Assembly: GCA_027366585.1 (NCBI GenBank) | Contig: DAHXNF010000010.1 | Location: 62,001 to 126,000 of the forward strand | Reading direction: 5' to 3' | Length of the DNA stretch: 64,000 bases | Source of the DNA: Thermoplasmatales archaeon | GTDB taxonomy: Archaea > Thermoplasmatota > Thermoplasmata > Thermoplasmatales > Thermoplasmataceae | Part shown: positions 27,119 through 36,179 of the stretch, one piece after another | Layout of the letters: each line of letters opens with the position of its first letter | How positions within the stretch are numbered: position 1 is the first letter of the stretch | Notes under the pieces: generated by a model | The model's database searches: none | The model's input: the letters and a program-made list of their open reading frames with translations, nothing else | What the model was told of the DNA's origin: nothing | Translations under genes and position numbers: made by a program

Positions 27119-27886
27119 TTGCATGAAGTCATAAATTGATACGCTGGATCAGCTGTTTGCAGGAACAAAAAGGGCGTAAGTAAGCATTTTACATTCTTGC
27201 TCGGATTATCACTTGACAATTTTAAATGCAACATAACCTTACGACCGATATAAAAATCCTAGCGCAGCCCCGATCCTGAATTACCGTCTTTAAGTAGTGG
27301 CTTTAGTGCTTGTTATGGGAGACATTGGAAACTTTTTTAAGTTCTATAGCTAAAATCTTTGCTACAAGGTGTTAAGTCGGCAAGTTTATGGTACATATCT
27401 CGCATTTCATAATGCAAAGATCCGGCGCTTACATTGACCTCCTCTGGAGGCAGGCAGAATAAATGATTGGAAAACATAGAGGTATAGTATGAAGATTGGT
27501 TGAACGGGTAAAATTTAATCTATCCCCCGGAACAAGTTCTCCGCATGTGTATATCTTTCCAAAAAAGGTCTATCCTGTTCGTTTAGGATCAACACAAAAA
27601 ATCTTCTAATTGCCAGCATAGTTCGTGTGATTAGCTGCAATCACCCGCCTGTTACGCGGACAGATGACACTTTTCACGAGTTAGCAAGATAACGGGAAAA
27701 CAGTTCACGAAATATACGTGAAGCAAAGTAGAGTGGACAGATTGAACCTCCCGCTTACTGAGTTGTCAAAATTCTGCAATGACTCTTAAAGAATGCTCAG
27801 ATCTTAAGATGCAATAAATCTACGTTGGCATCCTCTCTTCCATTGGTATCCGCAATAAGTCTATAAATAGCTTACATTTCTTCCTG
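27119..27886. other. Long intergenic region (768 bases)
   Basis: No convincing gene. A perfect short hairpin CCTCC-TCT-GGAGG lies at about 27440-27452. Around 27695-27790 one frame without a start reads KTVHEIYVKQSRVDRLNLPLTELSKF before a TAA, which may be the end of a lost gene. The right end holds the amidase promoter. Confidence 0.35.
27860..27870 (+). promoter_or_regulatory. TATA box of the amidase gene
   Basis: TCTATAAATAG lies 25-35 bases before the two possible ATG codons (27887 and 27899) of the amidase gene, the standard archaeal spacing for a leaderless or nearly leaderless transcript. Confidence 0.5.
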
Positions 27887-29230
27887 ATGTGTTTAAAAAT
27901 GCCTGTAAAAGTTAATTTTCCGGCTAATGAAAAAATAGTTGCTGCCCTTGCTTCTGGAAAGATAAAGGCCGAAGAAGTTTTTTACAGATTGAAAGAAATG
28001 ATCGAAAGGTGTGACGGAAACATAAACAGCTTTGCACATTTGGTTGATACTTATTCACAACCTGTAAGTGCACCACTGCATGGGCTTCCGTTTGCTGTCA
28101 AGGACATAATTGACACGAAAGGAGTGCCAACAGAATACGGTTCTGCAATTTTCTCAGGTCATATGCCTGGAACTGACGCAACCGTAGTTAAAAGCTTAAA
28201 ACGATCTGGTGGTATAATTCAGGGCAAAACTTCAACGCATGAATTCGCAATGGGTGTTGTAACACAGCAGAGCAGGAATCCATGGCATACCAAAAGGATT
28301 ACAGGAGGTTCAAGCGGAGGTTCGGCTGCTGCACTTGCAGCAGGGTTTTCTGTATTTGCATTAGGCACTGATACGGCAGGGTCGATCAGAATACCGGCAG
28401 CATTCTGCGGAGTGACTGGATTGAAACCTTCCACTGGAAAATTGTCAGTGAAGGGAATCTATCCGGAAGCATGGAGCTTGGATACAGTTGGACCAATGTG
28501 CAGGCATGCTTCTGATATTCCATTTCTTCTTGGAGCAATGGGTTATAGTCCAGGTCCTTGCAAACCATGGAAAAATAGCCGTGCTGCAATAATTACCAAC
28601 TTTGTTGACAGTGCAAATCCTGAAGTTATCAGACTGTTCAATAGCTTTTTGAGCACACTTTCCTCGGAGGATCTGGTTCAGGAAGAGGAAATCTCAATAC
28701 CGGAGCTTGATGAGGTCGCATTGATGGATGACCTGATGGACAGCGCAGAGAATTCTGCAGTCCAGAAAGAACTGTTCCGGAAGTCTCCAGACAAGTTCAC
28801 TTATCTTTCAAGAAAACAGCTGGAGTATTCATCCAATATCAAGGCATCAGACTACATTGCATCGCAGAGGGCAAGGAAGAAATACATTTCACTATTCAGG
28901 AGATTGCATAAGAAGTTTAGATTCCTGCTTTCACCCACAATGCCAGAAATTGCCCCAAATTGGCAGGAAATAATTGATAAGCCGCCTGAATTCTATTTAA
29001 AATATGTGTCATATACCAACCTTTACAATTTTACAAGAGATCCGGCAATAACAATTCCTATTGGATTTGCTTCAGGCATGCCTGTTGGAGCACAGATATC
29101 GTCCGCATGGGGCGATGATTTGTCTATATGCGGTATAGCTGCAGAGTACCAGAAGATAAGCGATCATCACTTAATGTATCCTGACTCAATGGCAAAAAAT
29201 GCAAGAATGTTGACAGAAAGCATTGCATAA
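27887..29230 (+). CDS. Amidase signature family enzyme
   Basis: 447 aa; ATG 27899 (MPVKVNF) is an equally good start. The Ser-cisSer-Lys triad is visible: Lys in GLPFAVKDIIDTKGV, the Gly/Ser-rich ITGGSSGGSAAALA with cis-Ser, and the nucleophile Ser in GTDTAGSIRIPAAF. These enzymes hydrolyse amides, and the fold is shared with GatA. It stands alone without gatB/gatC, and the next module degrades amino acids, so a catabolic amidase is more likely than a tRNA amidotransferase subunit. Confidence 0.8.
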   Translation: MCLKMPVKVNFPANEKIVAALASGKIKAEEVFYRLKEMIERCDGNINSFAHLVDTYSQPVSAPLHGLPFAVKDIIDTKGVPTEYGSAIFSGHMPGTDATVVKSLKRSGGIIQGKTSTHEFAMGVVTQQSRNPWHTKRITGGSSGGSAAALAAGFSVFALGTDTAGSIRIPAAFCGVTGLKPSTGKLSVKGIYPEAWSLDTVGPMCRHASDIPFLLGAMGYSPGPCKPWKNSRAAIITNFVDSANPEVIRLFNSFLSTLSSEDLVQEEEISIPELDEVALMDDLMDSAENSAVQKELFRKSPDKFTYLSRKQLEYSSNIKASDYIASQRARKKYISLFRRLHKKFRFLLSPTMPEIAPNWQEIIDKPPEFYLKYVSYTNLYNFTRDPAITIPIGFASGMPVGAQISSAWGDDLSICGIAAEYQKISDHHLMYPDSMAKNARMLTESIA

Positions 29231-29310
29231 TGATTCTGTGTTTAAAGATATAAAAAGTGGATGAGCCATGAGTAATTTTCCAGCCTTCCCGCAGAAGGGT
29301 AAGATAGTTG

Positions 29311-29535
29311 CTATTTCTTAATATCAGATGCTGCAGGCAAGTTGTAAGGACCTGGTATACCGTTTCCCATTACAAATGCCGGCGTGAAGTTGCCTATGCA
29401 GGTTCGGGTTCAGACCTCAAGTGAGTCTTGCTTCTCCATCCTAGTTTCGGTTTTGGGCCAGGGACTTATGTATTGATCGCCGGGCCCGCCAAAACTCGTC
29501 CCGCATTTACTGTTCGATGTGTCATCTCCTATCAT
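29311..29535 (-). pseudogene. Possible 74-codon ORF coupled to the permease, with in-frame TGA
   Basis: Not in the ORF track. ATG 29535 overlaps the permease stop (ATGA), a common coupled arrangement. The frame reads MIGDDTSNSKCGTSFGGPGD..TRMEKQDSLEV, meets TGA at 29410-29412, and continues as TRTCIGNFTPAFVMGNGIPG..SDIKK to TAG at 29311. Both halves look like protein and share one frame, so this may be one small gene with a nonsense mutation, or a 41-aa gene followed by decay. No family recognised. Confidence 0.35.
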
Positions 29536-30995
29536 TCTGCATCGAATGTTCCCGCTTCCTCGATGACCTTGGGTTTCTTGAGCATATAGTATATCATGAA
29601 TGACAAACCGCCGACGACAACCCAGAGTATGGAGAATATCACAATTACGAGATATGCCAGGTTCAGTGATGTCGGTGCCGCGTAGTAGGTGGATAGTTCT
29701 GAAGTCAATGTATAGTATATTACAACAAAGCCCAGAAACGAGGCTACAGTGGGTGCAATATAATGCAACAGTATACTAGAATTTCCCTGTTTTCTGAGAA
29801 CGCCATGGCTGAAAAATGTCAGAGCCGTGTTTGATATAATATGCACAGCGATAATTGCAATACCTGCCATGGTCAGAAGTATTAGGCCGGCGTTTGTGGG
29901 GCCATAGATCAAACCAAGTATCAGATCAAGCACGAATGATATTCCCAGCCATGTCCCCATGGCATTACCCGGAGTGTGGTGCTTACGATTTATTTTGCCA
30001 ATTGACTTTGGGAAAATGACTTTGTCCCTCGCAGCTGCATACCAGATCCTGCTCACTGCATTTGTCTTTGCTACGCCATATGAGAAGTAGCTGTTTATGG
30101 TGAATATTATCAGCAGGATGAAGCCAATTGGTCCAAGATAGTGCTGGAACACAATTAGCCCAGGATCTGGTGAGCTGGCATAGTTGGCAATAGGACTAAT
30201 TCCTACTGTCCATCCCTGGACCAGAGCATATGAAGCGGGTATGAGAGCCAAACCTGCAAGAATCCATGCTATGACAAGGGCGCGCTTGATCTTCTTTCTT
30301 GAGTCCTTTACTTCCTCAGACAGTGTGGTCACTGTTCCAAGGCCTGTGAAGTCAACGATTGAGAATACCACGCCAAAGAAAAAGGAGCCTACTGTACCGC
30401 CCGTAGGGAATGCAAACGGCGCGCCAGAGTTTGCGCTTCCAAGTTTTATAATGATAATTATTGCGCCGACCACAAGGACCAGAAGTTCAATGATTCCAGT
30501 GATTGTTATGTATTCTGTTGAAATTTTGATTCCAAGGTAGGGAAGCACAAACATATACACGGTTATTATGACTGCAAAAACAATCCAGAGGTAGGTAATT
30601 CCGGATATATATGAAGAGATGGCGAATATGAATCCGGCAAGACCGAGGATTCCAAAGGACTGCCCGGACATATTCTCACCCAACCATGAGAACATTGCAA
30701 GCGGCCCCAATGCACCATTCTTTGTAGCACCGGCAGAGTAGGAGTAATAACTGCCCGCATTTGTCCTGTATTTCGAAAACTCATAGGGTGTAATCATCCA
30801 TAGACCATAAATGAGCCAGGCTACGATAATAGCAAGGGGAGTTGCGATAAGCGCAAAGGCAACTGTACCCAGCAACAGTATTGCAACATCAGCTGCAGGT
30901 CCCACGTAGGAGAAGGATTGGAAAACCCCTCTGATTGTACTTACTGCATCTTTCTTTAAGCTCAATGAATCTGGCTCTAAGGTTTTCTCAACCAT
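29532..30995 (-). CDS. APC-superfamily amino acid permease
   Basis: About 487 aa, with M5 (30995) or M1 (31007) as start. Twelve or more hydrophobic segments; the first, after GVFQSFSYVGPAADVAILL, and PYEFSKYRTNAGSYYSYS fit APC transporters, where the GxxG region of helix 1 binds the amino group. It should import an amino acid by proton symport. The neighbours (class III aminotransferase, aldehyde dehydrogenase, Lrp regulator) make GABA or a similar amino acid the likely cargo. Confidence 0.8.
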   Translation of the reverse strand: MVEKTLEPDSLSLKKDAVSTIRGVFQSFSYVGPAADVAILLLGTVAFALIATPLAIIVAWLIYGLWMITPYEFSKYRTNAGSYYSYSAGATKNGALGPLAMFSWLGENMSGQSFGILGLAGFIFAISSYISGITYLWIVFAVIITVYMFVLPYLGIKISTEYITITGIIELLVLVVGAIIIIIKLGSANSGAPFAFPTGGTVGSFFFGVVFSIVDFTGLGTVTTLSEEVKDSRKKIKRALVIAWILAGLALIPASYALVQGWTVGISPIANYASSPDPGLIVFQHYLGPIGFILLIIFTINSYFSYGVAKTNAVSRIWYAAARDKVIFPKSIGKINRKHHTPGNAMGTWLGISFVLDLILGLIYGPTNAGLILLTMAGIAIIAVHIISNTALTFFSHGVLRKQGNSSILLHYIAPTVASFLGFVVIYYTLTSELSTYYAAPTSLNLAYLVIVIFSILWVVVGGLSFMIYYMLKKPKVIEEAGTFDAE

Positions 30996-31155
30996 GGTCA
31001 AGATCATACGTTTTGTTGTATTTAAGATGTTCTATCTTCATTCAACAACATAAGCTTCAGAAACTTTTTACTCGGATATTTATGTAATGAGAAATTATTT
31101 CAATTATATGTAGAATAAATTCCCAATTGTTGAAAAAGTCAGTAAGATGATTTGG

Positions 31156-32193
31156 TCATATGACGTGAGTATACATTGCAAGCCTCTCCGCTTTTGCTTC
31201 ACTGAGGCCGTTGATACCGAGGATCGTGTACCACGGCCTCATTTTATGTGCGATGGTGAGTGCTTTTACTATATTTTCAGGTTTTATGCCGAGCTCAGAA
31301 GCAGTGGTGGGAACACCTGCCCTGATCAAGTCATCCCTGACATTGAGGTCTCCTCCAGATTGCAGGTAGGCCATCATTATTGTACCGAGAGCACAATATT
31401 CGCCGTGTAGTCCAGACTGATCCAGCGTTTCCAAAGCAAACCCAAAGAGATGTTCACTGCCTGCAGCCACTCTGGTTGAACCAGATAGTTCCATAAGAAA
31501 TCCATCCGTGACTTCTGCAAGAAAGAGAGTCTCCAGCCCTATGTAGTTCATTGCCTGCACGTCCTTAATCCGGTCTCTCAGCATCTTAACTGTGGAGGAT
31601 GCAAGGTTCTTTGCGAAGTTATTGTAGCTCTCATCTCCTAACCAGAATGACATCCTCCAGTCAGGCAGAGCAGTGATTTTGGACAGCATGTCTCCAACGC
31701 CAGCAGAGACATATCTATTTGGTTCTGCTCTAAGGATTTTGTAATCACCGATTATTAGATTTGGAGTTTTTGTCCGAACAGCGTAATTCTTACCATCTCT
31801 CCATATTACTGAATGCCCTGAGGCGATAGCATCGCTGGATAGAAGCGTGGGGATCACTATTAGTTCAAGATTAAGCTTATGCGCCACAAACTTGACGATA
31901 TCTATAATTGATCCCCCGCCAACACCGATTAGAACCGGTTTCTTGTGGCCCATTCGTCGTATCTTCTCTTCTACCTCGGCTATAGTCTCACTGTTCGGCT
32001 CTAGCCTGCCAGAAATTATCTCATGTTCAACGTTGATGGATGATAATTGCTCATCGACGGTTTTTCCCGCGATCCTGAAGGAATTTTCACCTGAAATTAT
32101 GACAGCAGGTCTTCTACCCATCATTCTCAGGTACTCTTCTCCCAGATGTTCAAGAGATCCCAAACCAGCAGCTATGTTGGTAGAGAATCTCAT
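31156..32193 (-). CDS. Glycerol-1-phosphate dehydrogenase-family enzyme
   Basis: 345 aa. The NAD(P) site is IGVGGGSIIDIVKFVA. LLSSDAIASGHSVI, VSAGVGDMLSKITALPDW, AGSEHLFGFAL and SGLHGEYCALG supply the Asp and two His zinc ligands of the EgsA/AraM family. EgsA makes sn-glycerol 1-phosphate for archaeal lipids. Its place between a permease and an aminotransferase is unusual for a lipid gene. It may be the lipid enzyme in a chance position or a catabolic paralog. Confidence 0.7.
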   Translation of the reverse strand: MRFSTNIAAGLGSLEHLGEEYLRMMGRRPAVIISGENSFRIAGKTVDEQLSSINVEHEIISGRLEPNSETIAEVEEKIRRMGHKKPVLIGVGGGSIIDIVKFVAHKLNLELIVIPTLLSSDAIASGHSVIWRDGKNYAVRTKTPNLIIGDYKILRAEPNRYVSAGVGDMLSKITALPDWRMSFWLGDESYNNFAKNLASSTVKMLRDRIKDVQAMNYIGLETLFLAEVTDGFLMELSGSTRVAAGSEHLFGFALETLDQSGLHGEYCALGTIMMAYLQSGGDLNVRDDLIRAGVPTTASELGIKPENIVKALTIAHKMRPWYTILGINGLSEAKAERLAMYTHVI

Positions 32194-32227
32194 TATGTTA
32201 AGAGGCGTAATCTATCCTCAAGGGGCG

Positions 32228-33598
32228 TTACTTTCTCGTGTTCTCCAGAATTGATGCTTCGAAGACCTCAAGTCCCTTTTCAATCAGGTTGTCAGGTATG
32301 GTAAGAGGTGCCATGTGCCTCAGAACATTAGAGTAATGACCGCATGTGTGCATCAACAAACCCCGCTTGAACATTGAGGTCTTAGACTTTGTCGTAAGTT
32401 CAGGGTTCGGTTCCCTTGTCTTGCGATCCTTCACCATCTCAGCAGCGATCATGAATCCTTTTCCTCTGACTTCGCCTATTTGAGGGACCCTGTCCTTTAG
32501 TTCCTCGAATCTCTTTTTTATGTACTCGCCCTTCTGAGTAACGCGATCGAGCAAGTTAGATGTTTTAAGGTAATTGAGAATTGCGTTTCCTGCTGCAAGA
32601 GCCAGCGGATTTCCCCTATATGTTCCAAAGTGGAACCCTGGTGGAAGGTCTGAGTCGTATTCCTCCCTATATGCGATCATGGAGGTCGGTAGCCCTCCTC
32701 CTATACTCTTTGAAATGCACATTATGTCTGGCGTGATACCGTAATGTTCTGACGCCCAAATTTTCCCTGTTCTTCCGACCCCGGTCTGGACCTCATCTAT
32801 AATCAGGGGGACGGAGTGTTTTTCCGTGACTTCTCGCAACATTGGAAGAAAGTCGTCCGGCGGGACAATATAACCGCCCTCACCTTGTATAGGTTCAACA
32901 AGAACTCCACCGATAGCCCCTGGGCCAGAATATGGATCTTTTATGAGGTATTCCAACTGGTCTACAACCACTTTACTGATGTCCTCTTCCGGTACTTTTA
33001 CAGGGAATCTGTAGGTGTATGGAAATGGCAGGTGATAGATGTTATTTGCAGAAAGACCAGCATAGTCCCGGTAATGGTGATTCGCAGTTGCACCGATTAT
33101 GTCTCCAGCGACACCATGATAAGCTCCACCAAATGCAACGATTGTCTTCTTCTTGGAGACGAATCTTCCTAGACTGATAGCAGCCTCGCATGCGTCTGCA
33201 CCTGTTACGGTAAACATGACCTTCGACTTGTTTCTAAGTTTTCCAGGGAGGACGGATTCCAGGGTTTCCAGGAATTCAACCCTTACTTCAGAGGGTATTT
33301 CGTTTATATGCACAAGCTTATCCAATTGTTCTTCCATTGCTTCTCTCACCACCGGATGGTTGTGCCCAAGATTCAGTACGCATATCCCTGCAAACCAATC
33401 TATGAAAAGGTTTCCATCCATGTCCTCGATGGTCGAACCACTGGCTCTGTTTACTGCGAGTTGAAATATATTGGTGTATGTCCTGGTGTGTGTTTCATAC
33501 TTATCCTGCCGCTTCAGCATTTCCCTGGACTTTGGTCCCGGGAGATCAGTTACAATCCTGGGTGCACCCTCTAAACTTACATCATATTCGCTTTTCAT
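32228..33598 (-). CDS. Class III aminotransferase (4-aminobutyrate aminotransferase-like)
   Basis: 456 aa. The fold type I core is present: AFGGAYHGVAGD, VEPIQGEGGYIVPP, LIIDEVQTGVGRTGK with the PLP-binding Asp, and CISKSIGGGLP with the Schiff-base Lys. Length and motifs match archaeal GABA or omega-amino-acid aminotransferases, but some relatives act as amino acid racemases. It probably gives the aldehyde used by the dehydrogenase at 34.5 kb. Probably one transcription unit with the following two genes. Confidence 0.82.
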   Translation of the reverse strand: MKSEYDVSLEGAPRIVTDLPGPKSREMLKRQDKYETHTRTYTNIFQLAVNRASGSTIEDMDGNLFIDWFAGICVLNLGHNHPVVREAMEEQLDKLVHINEIPSEVRVEFLETLESVLPGKLRNKSKVMFTVTGADACEAAISLGRFVSKKKTIVAFGGAYHGVAGDIIGATANHHYRDYAGLSANNIYHLPFPYTYRFPVKVPEEDISKVVVDQLEYLIKDPYSGPGAIGGVLVEPIQGEGGYIVPPDDFLPMLREVTEKHSVPLIIDEVQTGVGRTGKIWASEHYGITPDIMCISKSIGGGLPTSMIAYREEYDSDLPPGFHFGTYRGNPLALAAGNAILNYLKTSNLLDRVTQKGEYIKKRFEELKDRVPQIGEVRGKGFMIAAEMVKDRKTREPNPELTTKSKTSMFKRGLLMHTCGHYSNVLRHMAPLTIPDNLIEKGLEVFEASILENTRK

Positions 33599-33980
33599 CT
33601 TATTACCATCCTTTTGTTGTGACAGGGATCTGGGTCATCACCCTGCTCCATGTCGTTTAGCAACAAGGTGTTTAATAAGTCTTCTGCTAGTTTCCCAATA
33701 AGGTAGAATTGGAGAAAAAAATAATTCAACAGGGAAAAACCACGAAATAAATTCGTCCTGATTATGAGTCTTTGATCTGTGACAAAAGCAGTATTGTTTT
33801 ATGCCGTGACTAGACAATGATCGCTTGTTGCTAAAATACCTTCCCGATAATAATGCCTATAATTTCTCCATTAAGTCAAAGCAGCGCGGAGAAATACCCC
33901 AGAATCAGGTTTTCAGATAAAATTTTGTTCACAGACCAATATTATAGAATGTTTTTTATCCATAGACTAACTATATTGTT
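33599..33980. other. Divergent intergenic region between aminotransferase and Lrp regulator
   Basis: 382 bases without a gene. TATA-like AATATTATAGAATG (about 33938-33951) serves the Lrp gene, and a second A/T-rich stretch near 33680 could serve the aminotransferase on the other strand. Nothing else recognisable. Confidence 0.4.
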
Positions 33981-34481
33981 ATGATTGATCAGTTTGATAT
34001 AAGAATATTGAACATCTTGAAGAACGATTCTGATTTATCTCTGTCAGAGATAGGAAAGCGCGTTGGTATTTACTCGCCATCGGCAATAAGCAAGCGCATA
34101 AAGAATCTCAAGAAAGAAGGCTATATCAAGAAAAGCGTTTCTCTCCTCGACTATGAGAAGCTGGGTTTTGATTTTCTCACTATTACACTTATTAGAACAA
34201 AGTATGAAAAAAACTATGCCCAGAAAATAGGTGAAAAACTCAAGTCTCTGCCAAATGTAGTTGCAATATACTTCATTCTAGGCGACATCGACTTCGTAAT
34301 GATCACAAAGAACAGGAACAGAAATGAGTACCTGCAGATAATGGAGAAAATTATGGGGATGGAAGAGATAGAAAGAAGCGACTCAAGAATTGTCGCTTAT
34401 ACGGTAAAGGATGTTGATTTCAGTAAAATAAATTTAATTGACATCCCGTCCGGTGCAACCCATGATTCGTTGAATCAGTGA
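33981..34481 (+). CDS. Lrp/AsnC-family transcription regulator
   Basis: 166 aa. N-terminal helix-turn-helix (IDQFDIRILNILKNDSDLSLSEIGKRVG..ISKRIKNLKKEGYI) and a RAM/AsnC ligand domain (VVAIYFILGDIDFVMITKNRNRNEYL). Divergent from the aminotransferase and convergent with the aldehyde dehydrogenase (7-base overlap), so it very likely controls this amino-acid catabolic module. Confidence 0.88.
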   Translation: MIDQFDIRILNILKNDSDLSLSEIGKRVGIYSPSAISKRIKNLKKEGYIKKSVSLLDYEKLGFDFLTITLIRTKYEKNYAQKIGEKLKSLPNVVAIYFILGDIDFVMITKNRNRNEYLQIMEKIMGMEEIERSDSRIVAYTVKDVDFSKINLIDIPSGATHDSLNQ

Positions 34482-35794
34482 TCTATCCAGACAGTCTTTA
34501 CATTGGCAAATTCCCTGAGCCCAAACTTAGATAGTTCTCTCCCTATCCCACTCTGCTTGACCCCGCCGAAAGGAACCCTGGGATCAGAAGCAACGATCTT
34601 GTTTACGAAGACCATGCCTGCTTCGATGCGGGGTGCCAACGGCTCCGCTTCTTCCGAATCTCCCCAGATTGAAGCGCCGAGACCGAAAGGCGTGTCGTTT
34701 GCCAGGAGTATTGCTTCATCATGGGTCCTGAATTTACTTACTATTGCCACTGGACCAAATACCTCTTCCTTATAGCTACCGTTTACCTTGGCAATGGTTG
34801 GCGGAACAATGCCGCGCGAGAATTCTCCAAACGACTCAACCTTGCCTATTTTTCGCAGATCATCTATCTGCTTTGTTACAGCCTCTGTTTGGTTTTTTGA
34901 GGAAAGTGGTCCCAGGAACGTTGCCTTCTCCAGTGGGTCTCCTATCTTAATCGCTGAAAACTGATTTGAAAGACCTTCGACAAATTCATCGAATCTCTCT
35001 TCATGAACAACAAAACGCTTTGAGGCAATACAGCTCTGCCCATTGTTCTGCATCCTTGCAAAAGTTGCCTTTTCTACTATTTCCGCAACATTAGCAGATT
35101 TCAGCACTATAAATGGATCGGATCCGCCTAGCTCTAAAACCACTTTTTTGAGGTATTTTCCGGCTTCCTGAGCAATTTGTATCCCGGTGGATGTTGAACC
35201 TGTCACTGAAATACCATCAACTTTTGGTATCAGAGCATTGATCCTTGCGCCCGATGCCACTATTGAATGAAAGACGGGACTTTCGAAAATCTCATCGATA
35301 AGGAGGCTTGTACCAGATACAATGGAAGCATGCTTCAGGACAACCCCGTTTCCAACGAACATTGCTGGAACGGCTGCCCTCATGACCTGCCACAGCGGGT
35401 AATTCCAGGGCATGACCAATAAGATTGTCCCAAGAGGATCAAACCTGACGTAAGTCTTCTTGCCTTCAGTTTTCACTTCCTCGGGTTCGAGAAATTCCAA
35501 AAACTTATCTCCGGCGAAATCCAAAAGATTCAAACACTTATCAATCTCAGACAAACTCTGCGAAATGGGTTTTCCCATTTCACTTGACATTAATTTAGCA
35601 AGTTCCTCTTTCTTCTTCGCAAGGTTTGGACGAAGTGTTTTCTTTAGGTACTCTATCCTTCCTTCCAAATTGCGGCTCCATTCAGGCTGGTTCTTTCTTA
35701 TATGAGAGAGAACCTCGTCCATCTTGTTAGCATCATATTCAGTGTATTTTCCCAGCTCCTGCCCGGAGAATGGGTTTCTCGTCTTTATTTCCAT
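34475..35794 (-). CDS. Aldehyde dehydrogenase (succinate-semialdehyde dehydrogenase type)
   Basis: 439 aa, typical of the short GabD/SSADH branch. MPWNYPLWQVMRAAVPA, SVTGSTSTGIQIA for cofactor binding, the general base Glu in VLELGGSDPFIVL, and the nucleophile Cys in NNGQSCIASKRFVV are all present. It oxidises an aldehyde to the acid with NAD(P). Beside a GABA-type aminotransferase, the expected flow is GABA to succinate semialdehyde to succinate, which enters the TCA cycle at SdhABCD. Confidence 0.85.
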   Translation of the reverse strand: MEIKTRNPFSGQELGKYTEYDANKMDEVLSHIRKNQPEWSRNLEGRIEYLKKTLRPNLAKKKEELAKLMSSEMGKPISQSLSEIDKCLNLLDFAGDKFLEFLEPEEVKTEGKKTYVRFDPLGTILLVMPWNYPLWQVMRAAVPAMFVGNGVVLKHASIVSGTSLLIDEIFESPVFHSIVASGARINALIPKVDGISVTGSTSTGIQIAQEAGKYLKKVVLELGGSDPFIVLKSANVAEIVEKATFARMQNNGQSCIASKRFVVHEERFDEFVEGLSNQFSAIKIGDPLEKATFLGPLSSKNQTEAVTKQIDDLRKIGKVESFGEFSRGIVPPTIAKVNGSYKEEVFGPVAIVSKFRTHDEAILLANDTPFGLGASIWGDSEEAEPLAPRIEAGMVFVNKIVASDPRVPFGGVKQSGIGRELSKFGLREFANVKTVWIDH

Positions 35795-35876
35795 GACACA
35801 ACATTCCTAGTTTACTAATTAATACGAATGTTGGGTCCTTCTATTAGGTATATATGGAGAATATTTTTCTCAGAAT

Positions 35877-36026
35877 ATGTCACTTTTGTGCAGACATTGC
35901 ATTCGACTTTACAACGAATGGGTCATAACAATTCAATGCCGAGCCGAACCTGTCCTGGTTAGCGCAGAGAAACGCTTTTCGAAGCGAATTTTCGTGAGTA
36001 ATGAAAGCAGAGGGAATTACGGGTGA
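35877..36026 (+). CDS. Candidate 49-aa leaderless small protein
   Basis: Not in the ORF track. GGTATATATGG (35848-35858) lies about 25 bases before the ATG at 35877, the ideal TATA spacing for a leaderless archaeal gene. The translation MSLLCRHCIRLYNEWVITIQ..SKRIFVSNESRGNYG carries a CxxC pair and a third Cys and has ordinary protein composition. TGA at 36024-36026. A perfect hairpin CGCTT-TTCG-AAGCG lies within it. No family recognised; it could also be a small RNA gene using the same promoter. Confidence 0.4.
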   Translation: MSLLCRHCIRLYNEWVITIQCRAEPVLVSAEKRFSKRIFVSNESRGNYG

Positions 36027-36147
36027 GTCATGCAATGGCTGCAATGTGGTTGAAGAAGAGTAATCTGGCCCTATACAGCCGCATAAAATATCACCTCAAT
36101 CTCAATATCTATCATCGTGAAGCATGAGTGAGCGGATACTTGCTCTA

Positions 36148-36160
36148 AAGATATATATAA
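36148..36160 (+). promoter_or_regulatory. TATA box of thrS
   Basis: AAGATATATATAA sits about 25 bases before ATG 36180, indicating a leaderless thrS transcript. There is no ribosome-binding site between them. Confidence 0.6.
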
Positions 36161-36179
36161 TGAAGGATATTGCACCGTC

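Noticed and set aside
29410-29412. Selenocysteine at the in-frame TGA
   Set aside because: No selenocysteine element was seen and the lineage is not known to use selenocysteine; a nonsense mutation is simpler.
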